A stretch of DNA of 11,186 nucleotides from Bacteroidota bacterium (GCA_021812745.1 JAKAMS010000050.1:1-11186); one strand, 5' to 3'; numbered from the stretch's first letter, positions 1 to 7,061 are shown. Notes: generated by a model from the sequence alone, not told the origin. Program-made: numbers and translations.

Positions 1-2249
1 TACTTTTCAATAAACTCTTTGTATATTTTTATTGCTTCGCCATACTTCTCAATACTGTAATACAAATCACCTTTCTTGAAGAATAATTGGTCGCTGTATT
101 TTGATGCCGGGTTTGAAGAAATAAACTGATCAATAAAATTTATTGCTTCTTCTGGCTTTCCTTTGGCAACATATGCATATTGAATTCCACTCACAGCATC
201 AAAAATATATTGTGAATTAGGAAATTCAGTTAAAACTTTGGAATAGAAAACAATTGATGAATCATACTGACCAAGATTGAAATATGAATCTCCGATTGAG
301 TAATAAGCAACCGGTTTTAAGCCTGAACGGGAAGATGTCTCAAGTAATTTTTTATAACTTTTAATTGCTTCATCAAACTTATTTTGCTGAAAATTTATCC
401 AGCCAATTACATACTGAGATTCATCCCGGTACTTTGAGTGTGGAAATTTTTCTTGAAGATTTTGAAATGCATCTATTGCCTCGTTCGATTTGCCAGCTTT
501 GAATAACGACTGACCGTATTGATAGTAAGCCAGATCGTTATCAAGCGCTACTTTTTCTTTGGAAAATATATCCCGGTAAAGACTGCTTGCTTTATTAAAA
601 TTTTTATTCCCAAAGTAGCTGTCAGCCAAACGGAGTTTAACTTCGTTTATATTTTTATCTGATCTATATTTTGTTAAGAATTCATTGAAGTAATAGATCG
701 CGTTAGGAAAATCTTTCAGATTGAAATACGAATAACCTTTACCCAAAACAGTCTGTCTCATTAAATCATCTGAAGAAGATTTAATTGAGTTATAGTTTTT
801 TAGTGAAGCAGAATACTGCCCTTTGGAAAAATATGATTCCGCCAAATAGAAATTCACTTTATCGTTTTCAAAATCCTTGGCTTGTAATTTCAATTCTTCC
901 AAATTCTTTATAGCTGCGTCATAGTTGTTCAGATAATACTCCGCAACTGCTAGTCCGAATACCGCCCGGTAATTAAGCTCAGATTTATTCGGATTAAGCT
1001 TTACTGCTTCGGAAAAATATTTTTTTGCGTCTTCGAATAATTTTTTGTTTAGCCGCATTTCACCCAATAAAGTATATGCTCTTCCGCGGGTTGTTTTATC
1101 TGCCGAAATAGTTGCATTAAGTAAAGCTTTTTCGGCATCGGAAGTGTTGCTCTCATTAAAGAACAACGATCCGATCCCAAGTTGTGCCTTAGAAGCTAAA
1201 GGATGCTCCGGATATTTTTCTATGAATTGCTTAAAAATGTCATTTGCGGATTTAATATCTCCAAGATAACGTTTGCACTCTGCGCTCCAATAGAGCGATG
1301 GAATTCTTAGTGAGTCGGTCGAGTCTTTAGAAAGTTGATTAAATATTATATACGCTTCGTCGTACTTGTTCTGCTCAAAATAGATCCACGCCAGACTAAA
1401 ATTGATTTTGTGATTAATCAACTCATCCTGTGAATTTTTGAGTAGTCCGATATAGACATTTTCTGCGTCCTTATATTCTTTCAGTCTTACGTATGAATTT
1501 GCCAGAAAAAATTTTGTTTCAACCAATTCCTTGGGTTGCAAATTATTAACCAAAGGATCGGTTAGTTCAAGAATAGCATTATCATAATCCTTAAGAATGA
1601 AATAGCAAATTCCTATTCTCATCTGCGATTTTGGAGCTAGAGGATCGTCTTTATAGTAAGCAAGTAGCTCATCATAACTTGCAACAGCTTTAGTGTAGTC
1701 ATTTGTTTTTTCATAAACCTGTCCGAGAGAATAATAACTATTAACTATAAATCTGTTTGTTAATTTTTGAGATATTGCTTCCTTAAAATTCTCTTCTGCA
1801 TCAATGAACTTGTTTTCAGCAAAAAACGATTCTCCAATCCAGTAATATGCAGAACCGTAATATTCACTATTCTTGTACTCCATAATTAATGTAGAAAGCC
1901 GCTCACGAGCTTTACGGTATTCTCCTTTGGCAAAATAAACTGTTCCTAATTTATATAAGGCGGCTTCACGATAATTGGAAAATTTATATTGATCAATGAA
2001 AGATTCAAGTTCGCTTGCTGCACCGTCCATTTGGTCAAGGTTAATCAAACAATCTGCGGAATAAAATTTTGCGTAAATAAGTTTTTGTTCATCAAGATTA
2101 TTATCTGAAATGATTTCTTTGAAAATTTGAAATGCCGTTCCGAAATTATGATCGTTATAAAAACTGATAGCAGTAGAAAGTTTATCGCTTACCTGCTGTG
2201 CCGAAATTGGGACCGAAAATAAAATTATAATTAATATTATTTTTTTCAT
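1..2249 (-). CDS. Long secreted TPR-repeat protein, C-terminus beyond the window
   Basis: The reading frame is open from an ATG at 2249 to the left edge, giving 749 codons with no stop, so the C-terminus is missing. Residues 1-18 look like a signal peptide: Lys2-Lys3, an Ile/Leu-rich core and an SAQQ cleavage region. The rest is an almost unbroken chain of tetratricopeptide-like helix pairs about 33-37 residues apart. Typical signatures are 'YYSLGQVYEKTNDYTKAVASY' shortened to YYSLG...Y.KA, and similar YY.IG/F..G.Y..A patterns. The repeats resemble those of YbgF/BamD-type periplasmic TPR proteins, which are protein-protein scaffolds. The partner is unknown. The start lies 6 nt after the stop of the DUF92 gene, so the two are probably cotranscribed. 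I see no Shine-Dalgarno site, but the signal peptide supports this start. The family assignment is firm only at the level of a secreted TPR protein. Confidence 0.85.
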   Translation of the reverse strand, partial: MKKIILIIILFSVPISAQQVSDKLSTAISFYNDHNFGTAFQIFKEIISDNNLDEQKLIYAKFYSADCLINLDQMDGAASELESFIDQYKFSNYREAALYKLGTVYFAKGEYRKARERLSTLIMEYKNSEYYGSAYYWIGESFFAENKFIDAEENFKEAISQKLTNRFIVNSYYSLGQVYEKTNDYTKAVASYDELLAYYKDDPLAPKSQMRIGICYFILKDYDNAILELTDPLVNNLQPKELVETKFFLANSYVRLKEYKDAENVYIGLLKNSQDELINHKINFSLAWIYFEQNKYDEAYIIFNQLSKDSTDSLRIPSLYWSAECKRYLGDIKSANDIFKQFIEKYPEHPLASKAQLGIGSLFFNESNTSDAEKALLNATISADKTTRGRAYTLLGEMRLNKKLFEDAKKYFSEAVKLNPNKSELNYRAVFGLAVAEYYLNNYDAAIKNLEELKLQAKDFENDKVNFYLAESYFSKGQYSASLKNYNSIKSSSDDLMRQTVLGKGYSYFNLKDFPNAIYYFNEFLTKYRSDKNINEVKLRLADSYFGNKNFNKASSLYRDIFSKEKVALDNDLAYYQYGQSLFKAGKSNEAIDAFQNLQEKFPHSKYRDESQYVIGWINFQQNKFDEAIKSYKKLLETSSRSGLKPVAYYSIGDSYFNLGQYDSSIVFYSKVLTEFPNSQYIFDAVSGIQYAYVAKGKPEEAINFIDQFISSNPASKYSDQLFFKKGDLYYSIEKYGEAIKIYKEFIEK

Positions 2250-2255
2250 GATGGT

Positions 2256-3122
2256 TCAGAATTTTATAAAACTTTGGAAAATGACCATTAATATTGCGCC
2301 CATGAGCCCGGAGAATAAATTAACAACATCGTTATTGATCCAGCTAAATCCTCTAAAATAATCTGTGTGCTTTCCGCAATGAATTTTTCTTTCAGTTACT
2401 CTATTACAAACCGGACATAAATATTGCACTTGAACAGCAGTACCGAGAAAGCTGTCGAAATAACTGCCTGCGAATCCCGACAATAAAACTAAAATTACAA
2501 ATCGAATATAAGAAATCTCTACCCATACAATTGCAGAAAGTGCGATACATAAAGATCCAGCAATAGCACCTATTAATCCGGTCACAGAAATCCCTCCTGA
2601 GGTTCCCTGTGCTACCGGCTTTAGACTTAGAGCATTATACGTGGCTGTTTTTCTCCAGGTTCCAAATTCTGTAGCCCATGTGTCTGCGCAAACTGAGGAT
2701 AAACCTGCTATATAGATCCAATAGAAAAGTTCATTTGAGTAAAATGCATTCACAAGTACAAGAACTCCTCCCATTCCTCCATTGGCAATCACTTGAAGAT
2801 AGTCTCTGGCTCCATTTTTTTCAAAATAATTTCTCACATCAATGTTTTTCTTAATATTAAGTTTTGTCAAAATGCTCGATGAGATGAAAAATGAGATAAT
2901 AGGAATGGACCATTTTAACCCGCCTAAATCAAAGATCAATTGTGCTAAGATAAAAGCAGCAATTGCACCGCTTAAGTCCAAGAATTTTAGTCTATATGAT
3001 AAGTATGTTATTAGTGAAGCAAAGAACAATCCTAAAATGTAATTTGGGAACAACATGCCTTTGAGAATTTCAGTCTCAAGTAAGAGTAGAGTTAGTGCTA
3101 TTATAGGATTAATTATCGCCAC
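2256..3122 (-). CDS. DUF92 family polytopic membrane protein
   Basis: This 288-residue hydrophobic protein has about six or seven predicted membrane segments and matches the DUF92/TMEM19 family. Family hallmarks visible are LDLSGAIAA near residue 50, QVIANGG at 110-116, ADTWATEFG at 146-154 and a Gly/Ser-rich GTSGGIS stretch. Plant VTE6, a phytyl-phosphate kinase, belongs to this family, so a role in prenyl-phosphate metabolism is possible but not shown here. Near the C-terminus a CPVC pair is followed by a HCGKH cluster, which could bind a metal. The assigned start is a GTG at 3122 with no good ribosome site. An in-frame ATG at 3056 would shorten the protein by 22 residues. The TPR gene follows after 6 nt. 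A tRNA gene lies 98 nt upstream on the same strand. Confidence 0.85.
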   Translation of the reverse strand: MAIINPIIALTLLLLETEILKGMLFPNYILGLFFASLITYLSYRLKFLDLSGAIAAFILAQLIFDLGGLKWSIPIISFFISSSILTKLNIKKNIDVRNYFEKNGARDYLQVIANGGMGGVLVLVNAFYSNELFYWIYIAGLSSVCADTWATEFGTWRKTATYNALSLKPVAQGTSGGISVTGLIGAIAGSLCIALSAIVWVEISYIRFVILVLLSGFAGSYFDSFLGTAVQVQYLCPVCNRVTERKIHCGKHTDYFRGFSWINNDVVNLFSGLMGAILMVIFQSFIKF

Positions 3123-3220
3123 AATATTTTTCGAAAATTTTGGATCAAAATAGTCAAATCAGATTTTAACTAAAAGGGATTTTATAATGGAGTGAATGTG
3201 GATGAATATAAAGGGAAAGT

Positions 3221-3307
3221 TGGTGCGGAAGAGGGGACTTGAACCCCTACGCCCTAACGGGCACTACCCCCTCAAAGTAGCGTGTATACCAATTTCACCA
3301 CTTCCGC
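3221..3307 (-). tRNA. tRNA-Leu (anticodon GAG)
   Basis: The minus strand folds as an 87-nt class II tRNA. The acceptor stem GCGGAAG pairs with CTTCCGC and is followed by A and an encoded CCA (3221-3223). The anticodon stem is CTACT/GGTAG with loop TTGAGGG, giving anticodon GAG at 3271-3273, which reads CUC/CUU leucine codons. The variable arm is long (GCCC-GTTA-GGGC), as expected for leucine. The T arm is AGGGG-TTCAAGT-CCCCT. All stems are intact. Confidence 0.97.
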
Positions 3308-3319
3308 AAAAATCTGAGC

Positions 3320-3350
3320 CAAAAATATCTTAGAACTAATCAAAATGCAA
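3320..3350 (-). promoter_or_regulatory. Bacteroidota-type promoter for tRNA-Leu
   Basis: Reading the minus strand, TTG (3350-3348) is followed by exactly 20 nt and TATTTTTG (3327-3320), which fits the known Bacteroidota housekeeping consensus TTG-N19-21-TAnnTTTG. The element ends 12 nt before the mature tRNA 5' end, a sensible distance for a short leader. It is a sequence match only. Confidence 0.6.
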
Positions 3351-3383
3351 TAGCATCTACGGAAGAATTGGCATAAATAAATA

Positions 3384-3866
3384 TTAATTTTTCATTTGCG
3401 GTCTGTCGCGCCCCATCAAGGTTTCTCTAACCTGTCTGCGGAACTTGCTTTCGAATACAATTAATTTTGCAATTTGCTGCGGAGTAAGAATATCATTTAA
3501 TGATCTTAAAAAATTTCCTCTTTCAGCCGCAAGACGATCTTCCAAAGAGATAAGTTTGTTAACATAATCTTTATAAACAGCATCACTGCTCTGGCTGCTT
3601 TTGTTGATCTCGTTTTCAATTTCGCCTAATGCAGATTCTCTTTGATCAAGAATTTCTTTTATCTTCACTTGATTTTCATGTCTTCGCGCAAAAAAACGTA
3701 GTGCCGTCTCTTCGCTAAGACCGAGAGCATCAACTAGTTTTAATTTTTCCCACTGTTCTATTCTTTGAAGGGGTTTTGAATCTTTTCCCTGCATCATTCT
3801 ATTTTGAGCAATAACTGAAGAAAAGACTAAACAAGTTATGAGAAAAGGTAAAAATACTTTTTTCAT
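3384..3866 (-). CDS. Spy/CpxP-like periplasmic protein in an ECF sigma operon
   Basis: This 160-residue protein has a signal peptide (Lys2-Lys3, hydrophobic core, VIAQ cleavage region near residue 20), so it is probably periplasmic. The mature part is almost all charged alpha-helix. It carries LSEET at 50-54 and a clear LTPQQ motif at 127-131, the LTxxQ signature of the Spy/CpxP/ZraP/CnrX superfamily of periplasmic helical hairpins. Its start codon overlaps the anti-sigma stop as ATGA, with AAGGTG as ribosome site, so translation is probably coupled. Third place after sigma and anti-sigma suggests it may tune the anti-sigma factor, as CnrX does with CnrY. It has only one His (63) and no Cys in the mature part, so the CnrX-type metal site is not evident. 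It could equally be a chaperone. Confidence 0.8.
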   Translation of the reverse strand: MKKVFLPFLITCLVFSSVIAQNRMMQGKDSKPLQRIEQWEKLKLVDALGLSEETALRFFARRHENQVKIKEILDQRESALGEIENEINKSSQSSDAVYKDYVNKLISLEDRLAAERGNFLRSLNDILTPQQIAKLIVFESKFRRQVRETLMGRDRPQMKN

Positions 3867-4486
3867 TTTATCACCTTTTGAGAGGTTACAGAATTTAATT
3901 TTTCATAAACGACTTCTAATTCTTTATCTGAAAGTCTACTTAGTGTTGAATAATCATCCGCCACTGGGTTGTCAATTAATCTGGTATATGACTCGTTATT
4001 TATTTCCAAATCCGAGGGAATTCTAATGTTCAATTCATCACTGCTCTGGGTTAGAATGTCATCGGCGGGATTACTCTCTAATTCGGTAAAATATTTGTCA
4101 GAGACTTGCTGATCTGAAAAATTATTTACAACTACATTTGCCAAGTCTTTGTAGCTCTCATCGAAATTAGGTTTTGGATTAACCATTAATAGAGTAAAAA
4201 CGAGCACTGCTGCCGCTGTTGGAACAGCATAATAAACCGTTTTCCACGAAAGCAGCTTATTTCTTTTTCCCATTCTCTTATGAATTCGCGGTAAATGATT
4301 TGTGAAATATCTTTCATCAACAGCAATAGTTTCTGTCATTACCGCTTCATTTATTTTATTCTTAAGGGCATCGAAATCATTACTAAGCGCTGCTGAACTT
4401 GATAATTCTTTCTCAAATTCAGTCCGCTCATTTACATCCATTAATTCCGATAGATACTTAAGAATTCTATCTTCATTATTTTTCAT
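3863..4486 (-). CDS. Anti-sigma-factor-like single-pass membrane protein, cysteine-free
   Basis: The protein has 207 residues. Residues 1-80 are polar and probably cytoplasmic, opening with an anti-sigma-like helix pattern (ILKYLSELMDVNER..FEKEL). One membrane helix follows at about 84-102, after basic residues RKR/KR at 70-77, which favour an N-inside topology. Residues 103-207 would be periplasmic and are rich in Asp, Glu, Asn and Ser. It has no cysteine at all, so the zinc-binding HxxxCxxC of the classical anti-sigma domain is absent. The gene overlaps the sigma gene by 11 nt, has GGAG 7 nt before its ATG, and overlaps the downstream Spy-like gene by 4 nt. The role as anti-sigma factor is inferred mainly from this position and topology. 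Confidence 0.75.
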   Translation of the reverse strand: MKNNEDRILKYLSELMDVNERTEFEKELSSSAALSNDFDALKNKINEAVMTETIAVDERYFTNHLPRIHKRMGKRNKLLSWKTVYYAVPTAAAVLVFTLLMVNPKPNFDESYKDLANVVVNNFSDQQVSDKYFTELESNPADDILTQSSDELNIRIPSDLEINNESYTRLIDNPVADDYSTLSRLSDKELEVVYEKLNSVTSQKVIK

Positions 4487-5030
4487 TTGATAACTCCAAT
4501 ACTTTTTTCAAAGCATGAAAATAATTTGCCTTTAATCCGCCAATACTTTTACCGGTTATCTTTGCAATTTCCTCATATGATAATTGATCGTAATTCCTCA
4601 TAATAAATATTTCTCTTTGCTTAGGCGGAATTTTTTGTAAAATTTTTTCAACTTGTTCCAACTTCTCTTTATTGGAATAATCTTCAATAATATCATGGCT
4701 GTCTTTCAGTTCAAAATCATTATCTGCAGAGTCTATAGAAAAAAATTTTTGTATCTGTCTCTTACGAATCTGATTAAGACTTCTTGTGCTTACAATTTTA
4801 TAAATCCATGTATAGAGAGAGCTATTGAAATTGAAACTCTTCAGTTTGTTATAAAGAACAATTAAGACTTCCTGCGTTACTTCGTCCGCTTCTAAATGAT
4901 TTCCTAGCATTTGGCGCGCGTGCCAATAAATTTTTTTCTGATATTTTTTAACAATCAAATTAAACGCGACTTCTTCGCCGTCTAAAAATCTCTTGATTAG
5001 TTCAAAGTCGTTGTCCTGCACTGTTCCCAT
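4476..5030 (-). CDS. ECF-type RNA polymerase sigma factor
   Basis: This 184-residue protein has the two-domain ECF layout. Sigma region 2 covers about 10-95, with the core-binding stretch EADEVTQEVLIVLY at 47-60 and LYTWIYKI in the promoter-melting region. Sigma region 4 covers about 131-178, with IPPKQREIFIMRNY, then the helix-turn-helix LSYEEIAKITGKSIGGLK for the -35 element. Regions 1 and 3 are absent, as expected for ECF factors. The last 11 nt overlap the anti-sigma-like gene, so this heads a sigma/anti-sigma/Spy-like operon. The ATG at 5030 has no Shine-Dalgarno site; an in-frame GTG three codons later is a weaker alternative. Directly upstream is an ECF-like promoter candidate, which suggests autoregulation. 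The family call is firm; the signal it responds to is unknown. Confidence 0.93.
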   Translation of the reverse strand: MGTVQDNDFELIKRFLDGEEVAFNLIVKKYQKKIYWHARQMLGNHLEADEVTQEVLIVLYNKLKSFNFNSSLYTWIYKIVSTRSLNQIRKRQIQKFFSIDSADNDFELKDSHDIIEDYSNKEKLEQVEKILQKIPPKQREIFIMRNYDQLSYEEIAKITGKSIGGLKANYFHALKKVLELSNEK

Positions 5031-5048
5031 ACAATGTTTCGTATAATA

Positions 5049-5075
5049 GACACACGTTATTCAATAGTGGTTTAA
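5049..5075 (-). promoter_or_regulatory. Candidate ECF promoter for the sigma operon
   Basis: On the minus strand TTAAACC (5075-5069) is followed by 16 nt and TGTCTAT (starting at 5052). This resembles the general ECF pattern of an AAC-containing -35 and a GTC-containing -10. The predicted transcript would start near 5042, leaving a leader of only about 12 nt, in keeping with the lack of a ribosome site. It is the mirror image of the plus-strand candidate. Confidence 0.45.
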
Positions 5076-5092
5076 CGAAAAAAGATTAAACC
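5069..5092. repeat. Inverted repeat between divergent sigma operon and Spy-like gene
   Basis: A perfect 7-bp dyad, GGTTTAA (5069-5075) and TTAAACC (5086-5092), with a 10-bp A-rich spacer, is centred in the 129-bp divergent gap. It could be a regulator site, but each arm read outwards also serves as the -35 half of an ECF-like promoter, which I prefer. Confidence 0.7.
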
Positions 5093-5115
5093 CTTGGCTT
5101 AATAGCTTTGTCAAA
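5086..5115 (+). promoter_or_regulatory. Candidate ECF promoter for the Met-rich Spy-like gene
   Basis: TTAAACC (5086-5092) is followed by 16 nt and TGTCAAA (5109-5115), the same layout and spacing as on the opposite strand. Transcription would begin near 5120, giving a leader of about 40 nt that contains the GAGG ribosome site. A housekeeping-type -7 box, TAGCTTTG, overlaps at 5103-5110 but lacks a TTG at the right distance. Confidence 0.45.
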
Positions 5116-5159
5116 ATAACGAAAAGAAAATATTTCATCATAATAAAAATGAGGTTAAT

Positions 5160-5681
5160 ATGAAAAAGCTAAGTGTCTTAGTTATTGGTCTGTTACTTTT
5201 AGGAAATCTTTCAATCTTCGCTCAACCGGCTAAATCTGGTCCTCCTTTTGCCCAAAGAGGAAACCGACTTAAAATTGCCTTAAAGCTTACTCCTGAACAA
5301 GAAAAAAAGTTTGATGATCTGAAGTATCAGCAACAGCAAGCTGCGGTTGATATTCATGCTAAAATTCAGAAAAACCGTCTTGAATTAAAAAAGATGATTA
5401 CTGATAAAAATATTGATGAGAAGAAAATTCTACAATTAGTAGAAGAGAACAGCAAACTACAAGGCGATATTAAATACTCTGCTACAAGAAATTGGTTAGA
5501 TATATATAAAATTCTCAACGATGATCAAAAAGCTACCTTCACAAAATTTCTTTCTAGAATGACTGATTTTAGGGCAATGAAGGGAAGAATGAATACAGGT
5601 ATGGGAATGATGGGCAAAAGAGGTGCTGGAATGATGAATATGCAAGGCAAAGGTATGCCGCCAAAAGGTGAAATGAAGTAA
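5160..5681 (+). CDS. Spy-like periplasmic protein with methionine-rich tail
   Basis: The protein has 173 residues. Residues 1-21 form a signal peptide (KK, long Leu/Val/Ile core, IFAQ cleavage region). The mature helical part has LTPEQ at 43-47 and a second, degenerate copy LNDDQ at 119-123, the paired LTxxQ pattern of the Spy/CpxP superfamily, whose members act as ATP-independent periplasmic chaperones or metal-responsive proteins. The last 40 residues hold 11 methionines in a Gly/Lys/Met-rich, probably disordered tail (GMGMMGK, GMMNMQ), with spacing like copper/silver-binding Met motifs. There is no Cys. The start has GAGG 5 nt upstream. The gene is divergent from the ECF sigma operon and shares a symmetric promoter region with it, so it is a likely target of that sigma factor. 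Metal binding is inferred. Confidence 0.85.
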   Translation: MKKLSVLVIGLLLLGNLSIFAQPAKSGPPFAQRGNRLKIALKLTPEQEKKFDDLKYQQQQAAVDIHAKIQKNRLELKKMITDKNIDEKKILQLVEENSKLQGDIKYSATRNWLDIYKILNDDQKATFTKFLSRMTDFRAMKGRMNTGMGMMGKRGAGMMNMQGKGMPPKGEMK

Positions 5682-5704
5682 AAAAATTTATTTATGATAG
5701 TTAT

Positions 5705-5736
5705 AAAAAAACCCGTAAGCAATTTCGGGTTTTTTT
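5705..5736. terminator. Bidirectional intrinsic terminator
   Basis: An 11-bp perfect stem, A7-CCCG at 5705-5715 pairing with CGGG-T7 at 5726-5736, encloses a 10-nt loop. The T run on one strand and the A run on the other allow termination in both directions. It lies between the convergent Spy-like gene and the SDR that ends the pterin operon, so it can serve both. Confidence 0.85.
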
Positions 5737-5760
5737 ATTATTGCAATTTAATGCGCTTAT

Positions 5761-5783
5761 AAAAAAAAATAATTCCAAATTAT
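5761..5783 (-). terminator. Weak AT-only hairpin at the SDR stop
   Basis: On the minus strand ATAATT-TGG-AATTAT (5783-5769) overlaps the SDR stop codon and is followed by a run of eight T (5768-5761). The stem has only A-T pairs and is weak. It may assist the stronger terminator further on. Confidence 0.3.
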
Positions 5784-6493
5784 AGGTCGCCCTTAATGGG
5801 ACGAAGAACTAGTTCTTCAGAAACAAGGTTGCTCTTTTCCGAATAAACCCGACAAATAAGATTAGCAATATTTTCGACGCTCATCATTCTTTCTGAATAT
5901 TTTTTAAGTATTCCCTCCGGCCATATTGCTGTTGCAGTCGCTGCCGGTAATACATTTATAACACGTATGTTTTTGTCACGTACTTCTTCACGTAAAACAT
6001 TTGCATAAGCATACAATCCGGATTTAGAAGCCGAGTAAGCACTGCTTGCAGTAAAAATCTTTCTTGTTACGACTGATAGTATATTTATAATTGTTCCGGA
6101 TTTTCTTTCAATCATTTCCGGCAGGACAGACTTAATTGCGAAGATTGAACCGAGCAGATTTACTTGAATAATATTCTCAATTTCTTCTACTGAATTATCA
6201 ACCGCATTTTTGAAAGAGGTTGTGCCTGCGTTATTTATAAGGCAATCAATTTGATAAAACGAAGAAATCTTATTGTAGAATTCATTTAGTGAATTGAAAT
6301 CGGAAAGATCAAGCCGGTGTCCTTCAAAGTTATCTCTAAAATCACCTAATGAATTTTTTAATTCATCCAGCAGCTCTTTTCTTCTTGCTGTTCCCAGAAC
6401 AAAAAATCCGTTCTTTGCGAACTCGACCGAAAGAGCTCTTCCAATTCCAGAACTAGCGCCTGTAATCCATACAGCATTTTTTTTATCATTCAT
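5780..6493 (-). CDS. Short-chain dehydrogenase, probable sepiapterin reductase-like
   Basis: Counting from the ATG at 6493 the protein has 237 residues. It is a classical SDR: cofactor motif TGASSGIG at 11-18, NNAG at 87-90, an Asn at 112, and the catalytic Ser140, Tyr153 (YSASK) and Lys157. An Arg-Arg pair after the second strand (TARR, 35-38) favours NADPH over NADH. The C-terminus EELVLRPIKGDL resembles, from memory, the end of the Chlorobium sepiapterin reductase, which makes a tetrahydrobiopterin isomer. Following PTPS and FolE in the same operon supports the last step of tetrahydrobiopterin synthesis. The ATG overlaps the folE stop by 1 nt (TGATG); a TTG one codon earlier is possible. 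SDR substrates are hard to infer from sequence, so the fold is firm and the substrate less so. Confidence 0.8.
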   Translation of the reverse strand: MNDKKNAVWITGASSGIGRALSVEFAKNGFFVLGTARRKELLDELKNSLGDFRDNFEGHRLDLSDFNSLNEFYNKISSFYQIDCLINNAGTTSFKNAVDNSVEEIENIIQVNLLGSIFAIKSVLPEMIERKSGTIINILSVVTRKIFTASSAYSASKSGLYAYANVLREEVRDKNIRVINVLPAATATAIWPEGILKKYSERMMSVENIANLICRVYSEKSNLVSEELVLRPIKGDL

Positions 6494-7059
6494 CAAATTC
6501 GCTCTTGCGAAATAAGTTTTAAAAACTCATTTCTTGTTCTTGCATCTTCAGTAAAAATACCATGCATTGCGCTGGTAGTTGTAATAGAATTTTGTTTTTG
6601 CACACCTCGCATCATCATACACATATGATAAGCTTCAACAACAACAGCTACGCCTCGCGGTTTCAAAAAACTGTCAATTGTGTCTGCAATTTCCTGGGTC
6701 ATTCTTTCCTGAACTTGTAGACGCTGCGCAAACACATCTACAATTCGTGGTATTTTACTTAGACCAACAATTTTTCCGTCAGGTATATACGCAACGTGAA
6801 CTTTGCCAAAAAACGGAAGAAGGTGATGTTCACACATACTATAAAAATCAATATCCTTCACAATTACCATTTCATCATATTTTTCGTTGAAAATGGCTCC
6901 GTTAAGAATTTCTTCAATGTTCTGCTTATATCCTTGTGTAAGAAATTCGTAAGCAGTTGCAACTCTGTTTGGAGTTCTTTTTAATCCTTCCCTATCGGGA
7001 TTTTCGCCAATTTCAGTAAGAAGATTTGTAACACATTTTTCAATCACTTCGTAGTTCAC
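6493..7059 (-). CDS. folE: GTP cyclohydrolase I
   Basis: The 188-residue protein matches FolE along its full length. It converts GTP to 7,8-dihydroneopterin triphosphate, the entry to folate and biopterin synthesis. Zinc ligands are visible as Cys76 and His79 in [12 protein letters not shown] and Cys147 in HMCMMMRG. Other family blocks are [12 protein letters not shown] at 22-33, [20 protein letters not shown] at 99-118 and the C-terminal TRNEFLKLI. The start is a GTG at 7059, supported by AAGGA about 7 nt upstream and only 2 nt after the PTPS stop. Upstream is PTPS and downstream is the SDR, so the product is probably channelled to tetrahydrobiopterin, although it could also feed folate. The family call is secure. 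Confidence 0.96.
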   Translation of the reverse strand: MNYEVIEKCVTNLLTEIGENPDREGLKRTPNRVATAYEFLTQGYKQNIEEILNGAIFNEKYDEMVIVKDIDFYSMCEHHLLPFFGKVHVAYIPDGKIVGLSKIPRIVDVFAQRLQVQERMTQEIADTIDSFLKPRGVAVVVEAYHMCMMMRGVQKQNSITTTSAMHGIFTEDARTRNEFLKLISQERI

Positions 7060-7061
7060 AG

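Noticed and set aside
1..2249. DNA-level tandem repeats or CRISPR-like periodicity in the TPR gene
   Set aside because: The periodicity is in the protein; the DNA of the repeats has diverged and shows no exact repeat units.
3221..3307. tRNA-Leu as an attachment site for an integrated element
   Set aside because: No integrase, no repeat of the tRNA 3' end in the window, and the flanking genes look like ordinary chromosomal genes.
3345..3356. ATGC-AATA-GCAT hairpin as terminator of the sigma operon
   Set aside because: The stem is only 4 bp and has no following T run on the minus strand, and it sits inside the tRNA promoter region.
3798..3866. Lipoprotein signal in the Spy-like protein (LITC at 9-12)
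   Set aside because: Thr before the Cys is unusual in a lipobox and the hydrophobic stretch continues past it to a normal VIAQ cleavage region.
5103..5110. TAGCTTTG as a housekeeping -7 box for the Met-rich Spy-like gene
   Set aside because: No TTG lies 19-21 nt upstream; that position is an A-run inside the inverted repeat. Kept only as a weaker alternative to the ECF reading.
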